Below, piece by piece: positions 49,747 to 60,253 of a stretch of 64,000 nucleotides of DNA. Under the pieces are notes generated by a model. The model searched no databases and was not told where the DNA came from. It saw nothing but the letters and a program-made list of their open reading frames with translations. The position numbers were made by a program, and so were the translations under genes. Source of the stretch: Chloroflexota bacterium (GTDB lineage: Bacteria > Chloroflexota > Anaerolineae > Anaerolineales > Anaerolineaceae); NCBI GenBank assembly GCA_023434145.1, contig JAEYTI010000210.1, forward strand, positions 40,195 through 104,194. Reading direction: 5' to 3'. Each line of letters begins with the position of its first letter. Within the stretch, counting starts at the first letter, position 1.

Positions 49747-51067
49747 TCGAGTAGTGATTGACATTCTCGTCCCGCCCGAAAAGCAGGGAAGCTATTTCAC
49801 CGTGCCCTTCACCATGCCTGCTGACGTTGAGTCGATGACGTTGCAGTACCACTATCCCAGGCATGGACAAGACGAGACCGCACACGCGAATGGAACCTTC
49901 ACCGGGCGACCGGAAATGAACATCATCGACCTGGGGCTCATCGCCCCCAACGGCGAGCAGGTAGGCGCCTCTGGCTCGGATAAAACCGAAATTTTCGTGA
50001 GTGAAACGACCGCCACACCCGGTTACCGCCCCCGCCCGCTGGTTCCGGGTGAATGGCAGATCCTGGTCGGCGCATACAAAGTCGTCCCCGCAGGTGTGCC
50101 GGTCACCTATGAGCTATGCTTTACCCGCAAGGGGCTTCGCCTGTTGAAAGGCGATCTCCACACCCATACAGTCGCATCCGATGGGGTGTTAACTGCCGAA
50201 GAGTTAGGCTGGCGGGCGCTGCGCCACGGGCTGAATTATGTCGCCATCACAGATCACAATCAGACGATTTCTGCCGATGCCCTGCCGCGCATCCCAGGCC
50301 TCACCTTCATCCCCGGCATCGAGTGGACGCACTACCAGGGCCACGCCAACTTCACCGGCGTTGACCGCCCGTACGATTGTTCCTTTGCCGCCAATACGCC
50401 AGAAGAGGTGGCAGAGCGATTTGAGTCGGCGCGCAACCGCGGTGCGCTGATCACCGTCAACCACCCGTTCGAAGACTGCTGCCCGTTCAAGTTCGATCTA
50501 AACACCCTGCCGTTTGATTGTATCGAAATCTGGAACGGCCCGATGCGCGAATCGAACCTGCGGGCAGTTGGAATGTGGCACAGCTTCTTAACCGCGGGGA
50601 GAAAGATTCCCATTGTTGGCGGGAGTGACTACCACCGTGATACGCCGTTCCTGTTCCTGGGCGGGCCAACTACGTGTGTGTACGCGCAGTCTGCTGGGGC
50701 AAGCGATATTCTCGCCGCACTGCGCCGGGGGCACGCCTACATTGTCTTTGCACCCAACGGTCCAACCCTCAATTTCACTGCCGGAGAAGGCGCCATCCTC
50801 GGTGATACCGTGCCCTGGTCAGAAGCGCGAGAGCTGCAAATCAAAGTCGGCGGGCTGCTGGCTGGCGATGTGGTGCGCCTGGTGACCCATGCCGAAACGG
50901 AAACACTGCTCCAGGCCCCGGCTGCCGGAGATTTTCAAACAGCATGTTTAATGAAGAAACCAGGCTTTGCGCGGGTGGAGATCTTGCGAGCGTTCCTTCC
51001 CGGGATTCCCATGCTCCCAGCTCTCATCTCCAACCCGATCTATTTGGAGGCAGGCAAAGGAGCCTGA
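49739..51067 (+). CDS. PHP-domain phosphoesterase (CehA/McbA-type)
   Basis: The protein has 442 residues. The ATG at 49739 overlaps the esterase end by eight bases; a longer upstream frame exists but lies inside the esterase gene. An N-terminal beta-sandwich (about 1-130) precedes a PHP domain with metal ligands in GDLHTHTVASDG (His141, His143), AITDHN, GIEWTHYQGH, NHPF and GGSDYH. CehA-like PHP proteins hydrolyse phosphoesters or carboxyl esters. It closes the symporter-esterase operon. Confidence 0.9.
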   Translation: MNDRVVIDILVPPEKQGSYFTVPFTMPADVESMTLQYHYPRHGQDETAHANGTFTGRPEMNIIDLGLIAPNGEQVGASGSDKTEIFVSETTATPGYRPRPLVPGEWQILVGAYKVVPAGVPVTYELCFTRKGLRLLKGDLHTHTVASDGVLTAEELGWRALRHGLNYVAITDHNQTISADALPRIPGLTFIPGIEWTHYQGHANFTGVDRPYDCSFAANTPEEVAERFESARNRGALITVNHPFEDCCPFKFDLNTLPFDCIEIWNGPMRESNLRAVGMWHSFLTAGRKIPIVGGSDYHRDTPFLFLGGPTTCVYAQSAGASDILAALRRGHAYIVFAPNGPTLNFTAGEGAILGDTVPWSEARELQIKVGGLLAGDVVRLVTHAETETLLQAPAAGDFQTACLMKKPGFARVEILRAFLPGIPMLPALISNPIYLEAGKGA

Positions 51068-51097
51068 ATCGCTCCCGTCGGGAGCCAAAAAAAGAGA

Positions 51098-51138
51098 GTG
51101 CGGGGTTTGAAAACGCTTCGCGTTTTCAAACCCCGCAC
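51098..51138. terminator. Bidirectional hairpin terminator between PHP and phaR genes
   Basis: A 19-bp perfect stem (gtgcggggtttgaaaacgc and its complement) with a ttc loop lies between convergent genes. AAAAAAAG precedes it and CTTTTTG follows nearby, so it can serve both directions. Confidence 0.8.
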
Positions 51139-51169
51139 CACAACTTTTTGCTGATCAGGCTGCGAAACC

Positions 51170-51733
51170 TTACTCTGAGGGTGACGCTTCGCGCAATCGG
51201 GCCAGTTCCTGCTCCAGGAATTCCACCTGGCGGGCAAGCGCTTCCACCTCCGCAGGGTCAGCCAGATCCTCCGGCTCGATGGATGCAGTGGTTTCATCCT
51301 CACCCAGTACGGGGATCTGCACCGCCTCATTTTGGGCCGGTTTCTTCACCAGCAGGTCGATGATTCGCTTGCCTTCCGCTTCATCCAGCGCACCTTTTTC
51401 TACCAGCGCCTGCACGCGCTTGCGGATCTCCTCATCCACCATCTGGAATGGGTCCAGAAAAGAAAGCCGGCTGCGCAGCGTGTTCACCGTGCTGCCGCCA
51501 GCGCGGATCAGCCGTGTGAGCATCACCTGGGGCAGCAGCCCGCCGATCTTCTTCTCTTCCTCAAAGATCACCTGCATGAGGGTAACCGAGGTGAGATCCT
51601 CCCCAGTCACGTGATCGACCACGCGCACTTCCTCGCCCGCGCGAATAAAGGCCGCCAAATCATCCAGGGTTACGTAGCGCTTGGCCTCGGTATCATACAG
51701 TTTCCGGTTGGCATATCGCTTAATCACCGTCAT
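51170..51733 (-). CDS. phaR: PHA synthesis regulator PhaR-like
   Basis: The 187-residue protein begins [21 protein letters not shown] and has [21 protein letters not shown], the signature of the polyhydroxyalkanoate accumulation regulator DNA-binding domain. The C-terminal half is acidic with a coiled coil ([18 protein letters not shown]). PhaR-type proteins bind PHA granules and DNA and repress phasin genes. The start overlaps the phasin-like gene by 14 bases in the same orientation, so the two share a transcript. Confidence 0.88.
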   Translation of the reverse strand: MTVIKRYANRKLYDTEAKRYVTLDDLAAFIRAGEEVRVVDHVTGEDLTSVTLMQVIFEEEKKIGGLLPQVMLTRLIRAGGSTVNTLRSRLSFLDPFQMVDEEIRKRVQALVEKGALDEAEGKRIIDLLVKKPAQNEAVQIPVLGEDETTASIEPEDLADPAEVEALARQVEFLEQELARLREASPSE

Positions 51734-52091
51734 TGAGGTCCTGCCTCTCCTGGCGACCGCGCAGTTCTTCGATCTGCCGCGTCAGATCTGCGATCCGCGC
51801 GTTCAGTGCCTCGACATCCGCCCGAGAAGCACCCGCAGCATGCTTCTGTTCGTGAATTTGTTGGCGGCGTTCCTTTTCCAGGCTATCGCGGCGCTCCATT
51901 ACTTCGCGCGCCAGCTTGCGCGCATCGGTTTCGGCCATTTCACCGCGTTCCACCAGTTGATCGATAAAATTGTTGATCCCATCCTGCGCCAGCGAAATTG
52001 CGCCAATGCCTGCCAGCAGAACGGTTCGGGTAGCTTCGTAGAGCGGCCCGCGGTTTTTGGTTGTCTCTTTGTTTTCTGACTCTGTCGTCAT
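51720..52091 (-). CDS. Phasin-like granule-associated protein
   Basis: The 123-residue protein starts after AAGGAGAC. An N-terminal [35 protein letters not shown] stretch is followed by a charged coiled coil ([15 protein letters not shown] and [16 protein letters not shown]). That is the make-up of PhaI/PhaF-type phasins, which coat PHA granules. It is the first gene of a two-gene operon with PhaR and is controlled by an unusual double palindrome. Confidence 0.8.
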   Translation of the reverse strand: MTTESENKETTKNRGPLYEATRTVLLAGIGAISLAQDGINNFIDQLVERGEMAETDARKLAREVMERRDSLEKERRQQIHEQKHAAGASRADVEALNARIADLTRQIEELRGRQERQDLNDGD

Positions 52092-52107
52092 AATAGTCTC
52101 CTTTGCT

Positions 52108-52161
52108 TTTTCTAACGCATCGCGTTATGATTATAATAACGCGATGCGTTAGAAAAGTCAA
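52108..52161 (-). promoter_or_regulatory. Phasin promoter overlaid by a double palindromic operator
   Basis: A perfect 21-bp inverted repeat (52108-52128 and 52136-52156) with a 7-base centre covers the phasin promoter. Each arm contains the near-palindrome aacgcatcgcgtt. Reading the minus strand, TTGACT (52156-52161) is followed by a -10 candidate (TATTAT or TATAAT, within 52130-52138). One arm fills the spacer and the other covers the transcription start. This is typical for a repressor of the TetR type. Confidence 0.75.
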
Positions 52162-52233
52162 GCACCAATTTTTTGTGATACTTTCCTCTTAAGAATTGCT
52201 ACACTTTGTTAAGTACTTGAAGTTTGGCAGCAA

Positions 52234-52261
52234 TTGTAAGAAAAATAACTCATGTTATACT
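52234..52261 (+). promoter_or_regulatory. Promoter of the GGDEF gene
   Basis: TTGTAA (52234-52239) and TATACT (52256-52261) have a 16-base spacer, and TGT stands before the -10 (extended -10). It drives the gene starting at 52310. Confidence 0.6.
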
Positions 52262-52309
52262 TTCTTTAGTAGATGAATCTTACCCTGCTTTACGAGATAA
52301 CCAATAAAA

Positions 52310-55300
52310 TTGCTCAAAAAAGGCGGTTTGCTACCAGTAGAATTTCCCCGCAACCTCGGGAACCGGGAAGGATATTTGCGCCTACCCTTTTTTGTGTTCG
52401 CCGGCGTGTTGTTTCTGATTTTGCTGGTCTGTATCTACGAATATATTGACTACCGCCAGGATGAGCGCGAACTGCGAAAGGGAATGGAGACGTTTGAATC
52501 GCAGCAGACTCTGCAAACATTGCAGATGATCCACTTTCACGCTATCGAAGACAACTGGCAGGAAGTTTACAAAATATTTGTTGAGCAGGAAAACTTGCTG
52601 CCCAATTCGCGCGCGCTGCTGATTAACCCAACAGGCAGCATTATTATCTCGCGCAAAGTAGATACACGGCTATCCTCGCCAGAAACCTGGCTCTTCAATG
52701 CCATCGAGCCGCTCGCTCCGCAAGTTCACTGGTCAGATGATGGAAAAATTCTCACCACAGGCATCCCGGTGCTAAATCGGGATGGGACCGTGAAGCTGTA
52801 TCTGCTTCGAGAAACGAACCTCAGCGAGCAAATTGGCGCGTACACTACGATGCGCCTGAACCGATTGATGCTTTTCCTGCTCGGCATCGTGATTGTCGTA
52901 GCAGGTATTTTGCTGGTGATCCGGTGGCTGTTCCTGCACCCGTTATCCAACATTTACAAGCTCTCACGCACAATTGCCCGTGGAACATTAACCGTTCGCG
53001 CGCCTTCCTCCCCGATTGTTGAGCTGCAAAAAATTAACCAGGCCTTCAACGAGATGATCGATCATCTCGCCAGCCAGCAGACTGCCCTGGAAAACCTGAA
53101 CCGCAGCCTGGAAGATACCGTCGCTGAACGCACGCACGCGCTGGAAATTTCAAACACGGCGGTGCGAAAGCAAGTGCAGCAGCTTGAGGAGATCAATGCG
53201 CTGTTTACCACCACAGCCGGCGTTTTAGATGTGAAGACGCTGGCCAACACTGCGCTCGAAAAGGCAATCACCACGGCCAATTGCGAAAACGGTGTGATCT
53301 GGCTGCTGGGTTACTTTACCAGCCGCGGCCTTCCCGATTCGCAAATCGAGTTGTTCAAACGGGTTCGTAAGCAGGGCGATCAATTCCACGTGGCGGAGAA
53401 TCGCAATGTGGTAAACAATTGGGCACTGCTGGATGAAAGCCACCCGCTGAAACGTATTGGGCTGCAGCTCGACCAGATCGAAGTTCAGGCACTGGTTTCC
53501 ATTCCCCTCACCATCAGCGGCGCACAGGTGGGGATGCTTTGTATTGGGAACTGGCAGCCACGCATATGGACCTCTGATGAATTGGTGCTGATTGAAACCA
53601 TCGCCCACCATTTGGGTACCGCCGCCGAGCGTATCCAGCACATCGAAAACATTCGTCATTACAATCACCTCATGCGCCGCTTAATGGTGCAAAGTGAGCT
53701 GCTCAACCGCACCCTCACGCAAACCGAGGTGATTGCAACCATTGGGCAAGGAACAATGGAACTGTGTGATACCAACCGCCTGGGTATCTTCCTGGTTGTT
53801 GATGGCGGTACAAGCTGCGCCTGGTCGCAGAATCTATCCCCCATACTGATCGATTCGATCCAGAAAGCCCTATATCCCGTAACATCTACCCTGCTTTTCG
53901 ATGACGTCACACAGATGGAAGAAGCTTGCGAAGTTCGCCTGCTGGGCGAAAAAATGGGCTTTCGCGCGCTACATACCTGGCCACTTACTTTCGAAGACCA
54001 AGTAATGGCGTTTGCTTGCTGTTTCTACGAATCGCCACGCTCTTGCGCTCGCAATGAACAGGAAGTATTTGAAACATTTTTCCGCCAGGGGGCCGCGGCG
54101 CTCGAAAGCGCGCGCCTGTACCAGGCCGAGACCACGCAGCGCCGCCTATCGGAAGCGCTTGGGGATATTGCCGCGACGCTCAACAGTACGTTGGATTTGG
54201 AAACCGTACTGCAGGGTATTCTCAGTAACCTTGGCCGCGTCGTACAACATGATACGGCAGCCATTATGCTGCTAGAGAACGGGCTGCTTCAAATGGCGCA
54301 TTCCGCCGGGCAAACCGAGAAAACCCAATGGCCCAAGGGGGAATGGAAATTTTATCTCCACGAAATCCCAACGCTCCGTCGCATTTACGAAACGGGCCAG
54401 GCGCTGATAATCCCCAATACCGACCTCGACCCAAACTGGATCCGCTTTGATCGATCCATCTGGATCAAATCGTACGCTGGTGCGCCCATCTTCCGCCGGG
54501 GCGAAATTGTCGGGTTTATCAACGTCAACAGTTCAATCCCAGACTTTTATTCCCCAAAGATCGGTCTGATCCTGCAAGCGTTTGCCAACCAGGCGGCCAT
54601 CGCGCTCGAAAACGCTCGCCTCTACCAAAACGTGCACGCCCGCATGAACGAGGCAAACACGCTCTACCGCGCTATCCGCACGCTTATCAACGCGGCAGAA
54701 GATGAGAAAGCCCTCATGCAGCAGATCACAGCCTCCGTCACTCAGGAATTTGCCTCCACACACTGCAGCTTCTTCCTGGTAGATCCGATCCAGCAGACCC
54801 TGATGCTGCAAGCACAATCGGGTGACCGGCTGGTAGATATGCCCGATCTCTCTCTGAACGGCAGCGGGCTTACCGTGGCGGCAGTGCGAACGGGGCAGCC
54901 GGTATACTCACCTGACGTAACACTTTCATCCAACTACGTGATCGGCATGTCGCAAACACGGTCCGAACTGGCCATTCCTCTGTTCTCAGGCAGCCAGGTG
55001 TTTGGCGTGCTGAACCTGGAAAGCAGCCAGGTAGATGCCTTCGACGAACGAGCCCGCCGTATGCTGGCGACGTTCTGCGAACAGGCGGCCCTGGGGCTGG
55101 AGAACGCACGACTCTTTGCCACGATCCGCGAGCAGGCTGCCCAGCGCAAGCAAATCAACGATATTACCCAAACCGCGCTAAAGGTCACCAGTTCTGGGCA
55201 GATGTTGCAGCAGCTAGCGGAACAGGTGGCCGCCCTGCTCAAATCTGATGGGTGCTATATCACCTGGTGGGAAACGAATGGCCACCGCACCATCCCTATG

Positions 55301-57124
55301 GCTGCGTATGGTCCCAACCAGGAGATCTACTCCCAACTGCCAATCATCCCAAACGAGATCAACCTAACCTATTCTTCGCTCATGCTCGGCAAAACGCTGA
55401 TCATTCCAGACGTTCACCATTCGCCCTATATACCGAGCGAAGTGGCGCGTGAGTATCCCATCCGATCGATTATGGTGCTCCCGCTGATCGCGGACGGCCA
55501 GAAAATTGGCGCAGTGCTGATCGGTTTTGTCGAAGAGCACACATTCACCCCAGAAGAAATTTCATTGGGCGAGCAGGCCTCTGGCCAGATTGCGCTCGCG
55601 ATGGCCCGCCTGCGCTCGGTAGAGCTTGCGCAGCGCCGCGCGCAAGAAGCGGATAACCTTCGCATGGCAACCGCTTCGCTCGGCTCGTCGCTTGAGCTCC
55701 ACCAGGTGCTTAACGATATCCTCACCTACCTGGAAAAGGTGATCCACCACGACAGTGCCTGCATATTCCTGCTGGAAGAGGAGCGATATCACGTTTGGGC
55801 GGTCAAGAACATCACCGGGCAGAGCGACGTACTTAACCGGCAGTTTCCCCGCAACGACCCGCTGCTGCGCAGCGTGGAAGTGGAACGGCGACCCATCACC
55901 CTGGTCAACGCGCACGAAGACCCGCGGCTGCACTGCTGGGGCTGGACCGAAAAAGTTGCCCGGTGGATGGGCATACCGCTTACTTCAGGGAGCGAGTTTT
56001 TGGGCATTTTAACCCTGGAACGTTACAAGAACAACGATTTCACCCAGGAAGAGATTTCGCTGGCATTGGCGTTTGCCGGGCAAGCCGCCATCGCCGTGCA
56101 AAATGCCCGGCTGTACCAGAACACGCAGCAGCGAGCGCTGGAGCTAGAAGCCCTGCACACTGCCACAACCTCTTTGGTATCTACCCTCGACCTGCAAAAA
56201 CTGCTGGAAGGCATCGTCTCTGCCGCCGCAAGTGCCATCCCTGCCACGCAGACTGCCGCGCTGCATCTGCTGACCGAGGAGCGCCAGTTGGATCTGCGCG
56301 TACAGTTGGGCGATTTTGAGGAACAAAACAACACAGAAACATGGAACGACGGGCGCGGACCGTGGACTTATGTGCTCAATGGGCGCTGCCCGCTGTTGGT
56401 CAACAATGCCTCGCATCTTCCAAAGGAAATTTTCCACACCTACCAGATGACCGGCTCGTTTATGATCGCCCCGCTGATTCAGGAAGGCCACGTGCTTGGC
56501 ATGCTGACCCTTGCCTCGCACCAGGAAAGTGCGTTTTCCGAGCCCGATCTTCGCCTGATGATCAGCTTCGCCAGCACGGCAACCGCAGCCCTTCATAATG
56601 CACAGCTTCACCGGGCAGTTCAGCACATGGCCATCACCGACCCGCTGACGGGGCTCTACAACCGCCGCGGCTTTTACGATCTTGCCGGTCATTTACTGAA
56701 GCAGGTGCAGTTCTTTGGCCGCCCGCTCTCGGCCATTATGATGGACATTGATTACTTCAAGAAGATTAACGACCAGTATGGTCATGATACAGGCGACGCG
56801 GTGCTGCAAACCCTTGCGATGCGGTTCCGAAAGGTACTGCGCGACGCTGATATTATCTGCCGCTTTGGGGGTGAAGAGTTTGCGATCTTGTTGCCAGAAA
56901 GTGATATCATTGGCGCGCGTAACGCGGCAGCACGCCTGCATCATGTCATCACCGCAACACCAGTCGACTCGGCGGCTGGGCCAATAACCGTTACGATGAG
57001 CATAGGGGTAGCCCAGTTTTCTTCCGAAGACCACACGCTGGACGATTTGCTAAAAGACGCGGATAAAGCGCTTTATACCGCAAAAGCAAAAGGGCGCAAC
57101 CAGGTTTCTGTATGGAACGAGTAA
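52310..57124 (+). CDS. Membrane diguanylate cyclase with HAMP and seven GAF-like domains
   Basis: This 1604-residue protein starts at TTG 52310. It has two transmembrane segments (about 24-45 and 185-212) around a periplasmic domain of about 140 residues, then a HAMP linker. About seven GAF-like repeats fill 285-1430. A C-terminal GGDEF domain has GGEEF at about 1520 and a complete inhibitory site RDAD five residues before. It makes cyclic di-GMP in response to several signals. It overlaps the HD-GYP gene by 13 bases. The number of GAF modules is unusually high; some may be non-binding. Confidence 0.9.
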   Translation: MLKKGGLLPVEFPRNLGNREGYLRLPFFVFAGVLFLILLVCIYEYIDYRQDERELRKGMETFESQQTLQTLQMIHFHAIEDNWQEVYKIFVEQENLLPNSRALLINPTGSIIISRKVDTRLSSPETWLFNAIEPLAPQVHWSDDGKILTTGIPVLNRDGTVKLYLLRETNLSEQIGAYTTMRLNRLMLFLLGIVIVVAGILLVIRWLFLHPLSNIYKLSRTIARGTLTVRAPSSPIVELQKINQAFNEMIDHLASQQTALENLNRSLEDTVAERTHALEISNTAVRKQVQQLEEINALFTTTAGVLDVKTLANTALEKAITTANCENGVIWLLGYFTSRGLPDSQIELFKRVRKQGDQFHVAENRNVVNNWALLDESHPLKRIGLQLDQIEVQALVSIPLTISGAQVGMLCIGNWQPRIWTSDELVLIETIAHHLGTAAERIQHIENIRHYNHLMRRLMVQSELLNRTLTQTEVIATIGQGTMELCDTNRLGIFLVVDGGTSCAWSQNLSPILIDSIQKALYPVTSTLLFDDVTQMEEACEVRLLGEKMGFRALHTWPLTFEDQVMAFACCFYESPRSCARNEQEVFETFFRQGAAALESARLYQAETTQRRLSEALGDIAATLNSTLDLETVLQGILSNLGRVVQHDTAAIMLLENGLLQMAHSAGQTEKTQWPKGEWKFYLHEIPTLRRIYETGQALIIPNTDLDPNWIRFDRSIWIKSYAGAPIFRRGEIVGFINVNSSIPDFYSPKIGLILQAFANQAAIALENARLYQNVHARMNEANTLYRAIRTLINAAEDEKALMQQITASVTQEFASTHCSFFLVDPIQQTLMLQAQSGDRLVDMPDLSLNGSGLTVAAVRTGQPVYSPDVTLSSNYVIGMSQTRSELAIPLFSGSQVFGVLNLESSQVDAFDERARRMLATFCEQAALGLENARLFATIREQAAQRKQINDITQTALKVTSSGQMLQQLAEQVAALLKSDGCYITWWETNGHRTIPMAAYGPNQEIYSQLPIIPNEINLTYSSLMLGKTLIIPDVHHSPYIPSEVAREYPIRSIMVLPLIADGQKIGAVLIGFVEEHTFTPEEISLGEQASGQIALAMARLRSVELAQRRAQEADNLRMATASLGSSLELHQVLNDILTYLEKVIHHDSACIFLLEEERYHVWAVKNITGQSDVLNRQFPRNDPLLRSVEVERRPITLVNAHEDPRLHCWGWTEKVARWMGIPLTSGSEFLGILTLERYKNNDFTQEEISLALAFAGQAAIAVQNARLYQNTQQRALELEALHTATTSLVSTLDLQKLLEGIVSAAASAIPATQTAALHLLTEERQLDLRVQLGDFEEQNNTETWNDGRGPWTYVLNGRCPLLVNNASHLPKEIFHTYQMTGSFMIAPLIQEGHVLGMLTLASHQESAFSEPDLRLMISFASTATAALHNAQLHRAVQHMAITDPLTGLYNRRGFYDLAGHLLKQVQFFGRPLSAIMMDIDYFKKINDQYGHDTGDAVLQTLAMRFRKVLRDADIICRFGGEEFAILLPESDIIGARNAAARLHHVITATPVDSAAGPITVTMSIGVAQFSSEDHTLDDLLKDADKALYTAKAKGRNQVSVWNE

Positions 57125-60100
57125 GACGCACGCCAAAGACTTCATCGCTGCCACTGCTTAACAACCTTCGCACCAGGCTGGTACTGCTGGTGTTGATTGC
57201 CGTTCTGCCTATTTTTGGTCTGGTGCTCACCAGCACGCTGACACAGATCGAGATACAGCGCGCCCAGGTGAAAGAGAATTTTCTCCAGCTTGCCCGGCTG
57301 GTCGCCGCGAATCACGAGCAAACATTGGAAGGGGCACGCCAGGTCTTGATCGTTCTCGCCAGCACCACCCAGGTGCGCAATGGAGACCCGGTAGCGTGCA
57401 ACAGCTTTCTAACCCGCCTGTCCACGCGCAATCACAATTACGCGCTGTTGGGCGTGGCAGATCTGGAAGGCAATATTTTTTGCAGTTCTATGCCGATGCA
57501 GCGACCAGTGAATATCAGCGATCGGGCATATTTCCAACAAGCCATGCTGTTCAACCGCTTTAGCGTAGGCGGATACCAGGTGGGGCGCATTACCAACAAG
57601 CCTTCCATTGGGCTGGCCTACCCGGTATATAACAACGCCGGCAAAATGCAATCGATCGTATTTGCCACGCTCGACCTTTCCAATTTCCGAAATCTCTCTG
57701 GCGTAATCGAGCCAGAAGGCATCCATGATATTCACCTCACGGTCATTGATCCCCAGGGGATCATTCTGCTGCATACGCCGGAGTACGAGGAATGGCACGG
57801 CAGAACAATGCAAGACACTGCTGCTTTTCAGTCTATCGACTCTACACAAGAAGAGGGCACATTTGAAGGCGCCTGCATTGACCGCCCCGACCGCTGCCTG
57901 TACACATTCAAGCGACTGCACCCCTCACCCACCGCAGGGCTAATCCTGATGAACCGGCCAGTTCGCAGCGCTTTTGCCGAGATGAACCAGACGATTCTGT
58001 ATCAATTCATCGGTATGACGGCTGTGCTTCTGATGGCCCTTGGAACGGCGTTATTGTTCAGCGAATTGCTCCTCGTGCGAAAAATACGCGTTATCGCGAA
58101 GGCAATGGATCAGGTGAAGAACGGTAACCTGGGTGCCCGTGTTCGGTTACCGCTCCAGGCAGATGAATTGAGCCTGCTCGCGAACAACTTTGACCAAATG
58201 GCTGAAGCGCTAGAGAAACGCAACACAGATTTGCGCACCGCGGAAAATGCCCGGCGAAGCGTAGAAACGCGCCTGGGGAATATCTTGCAAAATGCTTCTG
58301 AAGCCATCCTGTCGGTGGACGAAGATTACAACATCGTGGTGTTCAACAAAGGCGCAGAACGAATCTTTGGGTATGCTGCCGAAGAGATGATTGGCTGCCC
58401 ATTGGATACACTGCTGCTAAAGCCACCGGAGGCGAGCCTGCACGCATTTTGGGTGGAACCGGTGTTCCCAGAAGGTTTTTCTGCCACAACTGCGCCCACA
58501 AGGCTTGAGATCGCCTGCCGCAGGAAAAGTGGGCAAGTATTCCCAGCCGAATTTAGCGCCTGCCACATGCAGGAGGACCAGCAGCGCTTGCTCACAATCT
58601 TCCTGATCGACAACACACAGCGGCAGCAGGTCATGAATGAGCTTCAGGAGAGCCGCCGCGCGCTGACCTCGATACTGAGCAATCTGCCCGGCATGGTTTA
58701 TCGGGCGCACGTATCCAACGGCGTTTGGAATATGGAATTTGCCAGCCAGGGAGCACTGGAGTTAACCGGTTACAAAGCGGATATGCTGATTGATGAGCGG
58801 GGCATCCAATACCAGAAGCTCATCCACCCGGATGATTTACCCCGCATCAGTGAAGAAATCCAAAGCGCGGTAAAGCTAGGGGAAACCTACCGGGCCACGT
58901 ATCGAATCACCGACGCCACAGGCAAAGAAAAGTGGGTGTGGGAACAGGGGCATCACATTGGCGAAGACGAGAATGACGCAGCAATTCTGGAAGGCTTTGT
59001 CATCGATGTGACAGACCGGCACAAGGCTGAAGAGAAGGTGCAGCACCAGGTGCACCGGCTCGCTGCCCTGCGCTCAATCGACATGGCAATCGCGGGCCTG
59101 CTCGATCTTCAACCCATCCTCAGTGCGCTGGTCGATCAGGTCATCATTCAGCTCAAAGTAGATGCAGCCGCGGTTCTGCTCTTCCAGGCAAACATGTTCG
59201 AATACGCGGCCGGGTCAGGGTTCCGAACACGGGGCATACAGAAAATGCAGGTGGATCTGAGCGAAGGGTTTATCGGCCAGGCAGCCATCCGGCGCGAGAT
59301 GATCTTCTGCGAGGATGTACACGCGGCCGGTCCCGGCGAGCAGATTTCCTACCCCAACCTCTACAACGAGAGCTTCTATGCTTATGCCGCTATTCCTCTC
59401 ATCGCTAAGAGCGAGCTGCGCGGTGTGTTATGCGTTTTCCACCGCTCTCCACTGCGGGTAGGTGAGGAATGGCGTTCCTTCCTCGAAGCGCTCGCGGGCC
59501 AGGCATCGATCGCCATTGAAAGCGCAACGCTGTACCAGCAGGCCAGGCGCTCGAACCTGGAACTGACCCTGGCCTATGAAGAAACGATTGTTGGTTGGGC
59601 CAACGCGCTAGAATTGCGCGACGTGGAAACCGGTGGCCATTCGAGCCGCGTGGTCGACATGACTCTTTCGCTGGCGCGCGCCATGTGCATCCCCGAGCAA
59701 GAGATTGCCCAGATCCGCCGGGGCGCAATCCTGCACGATATCGGCAAGATGGGCATACCCGACTCCATCCTGCTTAAGAAGGGCCCGCTGACTCCAGAAG
59801 AAATGGAACGAATGCGCCAGCACCCAATCTATGCGTATAATCTGCTTTCTTCCATCCCCTTCCTGCGGCCTTCGCTCGATATCCCCTACTGCCATCACGA
59901 GCGCTGGGATGGAAGCGGCTACCCCAACGGGCTAAAAGGCGAGCAAATCCCCCTCTCCGCCCGCATCTTTGCCATAGTAGACGTGTGGGACGCATTGCGC
60001 AAAGAACGGCCCTACAAACCGGCCTGGCCAGATACTGAGATCCTCGAATATATTCAAGAACAATCCGGAAAGATGTTCGACCCGCAGGTGGTGGAGGCGT

Positions 60101-60141
60101 TCCTGGCTTTGCTTGACTGCGGTGCAATAGAGTCGAACTAG
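57112..60141 (+). CDS. Membrane HD-GYP phosphodiesterase with HAMP, PAS and GAF domains
   Basis: The 1009-residue protein has two transmembrane helices (about 22-44 and 295-325) enclosing a dCACHE-like sensor, then HAMP, two PAS domains (about 385-510 and 515-640), a GAF domain (about 650-810) and an HD-GYP domain with HDIGK at 875-879 and HHERWDGSGYP at about 928-938. All metal and GYP motifs are present, so it should degrade cyclic di-GMP. It overlaps the cyclase gene, so synthesis and degradation are co-produced. Confidence 0.9.
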   Translation: MERVRRTPKTSSLPLLNNLRTRLVLLVLIAVLPIFGLVLTSTLTQIEIQRAQVKENFLQLARLVAANHEQTLEGARQVLIVLASTTQVRNGDPVACNSFLTRLSTRNHNYALLGVADLEGNIFCSSMPMQRPVNISDRAYFQQAMLFNRFSVGGYQVGRITNKPSIGLAYPVYNNAGKMQSIVFATLDLSNFRNLSGVIEPEGIHDIHLTVIDPQGIILLHTPEYEEWHGRTMQDTAAFQSIDSTQEEGTFEGACIDRPDRCLYTFKRLHPSPTAGLILMNRPVRSAFAEMNQTILYQFIGMTAVLLMALGTALLFSELLLVRKIRVIAKAMDQVKNGNLGARVRLPLQADELSLLANNFDQMAEALEKRNTDLRTAENARRSVETRLGNILQNASEAILSVDEDYNIVVFNKGAERIFGYAAEEMIGCPLDTLLLKPPEASLHAFWVEPVFPEGFSATTAPTRLEIACRRKSGQVFPAEFSACHMQEDQQRLLTIFLIDNTQRQQVMNELQESRRALTSILSNLPGMVYRAHVSNGVWNMEFASQGALELTGYKADMLIDERGIQYQKLIHPDDLPRISEEIQSAVKLGETYRATYRITDATGKEKWVWEQGHHIGEDENDAAILEGFVIDVTDRHKAEEKVQHQVHRLAALRSIDMAIAGLLDLQPILSALVDQVIIQLKVDAAAVLLFQANMFEYAAGSGFRTRGIQKMQVDLSEGFIGQAAIRREMIFCEDVHAAGPGEQISYPNLYNESFYAYAAIPLIAKSELRGVLCVFHRSPLRVGEEWRSFLEALAGQASIAIESATLYQQARRSNLELTLAYEETIVGWANALELRDVETGGHSSRVVDMTLSLARAMCIPEQEIAQIRRGAILHDIGKMGIPDSILLKKGPLTPEEMERMRQHPIYAYNLLSSIPFLRPSLDIPYCHHERWDGSGYPNGLKGEQIPLSARIFAIVDVWDALRKERPYKPAWPDTEILEYIQEQSGKMFDPQVVEAFLALLDCGAIESN

Positions 60142-60253
60142 GTAGTGTTTGCAGCCCTTTTTTACACCCCGAAAAGCTATTGATACGCTCAGTATGAATA
60201 TGGGAGAAGCGGATAGGTGGCTAGCCCGGAACCGCGCAGTTTGCAAATACGGC

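Noticed and set aside
51071..51085. Small gctcccgtcgggagc stem as a terminator for the PHP gene
   Set aside because: It is followed by A rather than T residues on the plus strand; the larger 19-bp hairpin just after it is the better candidate.
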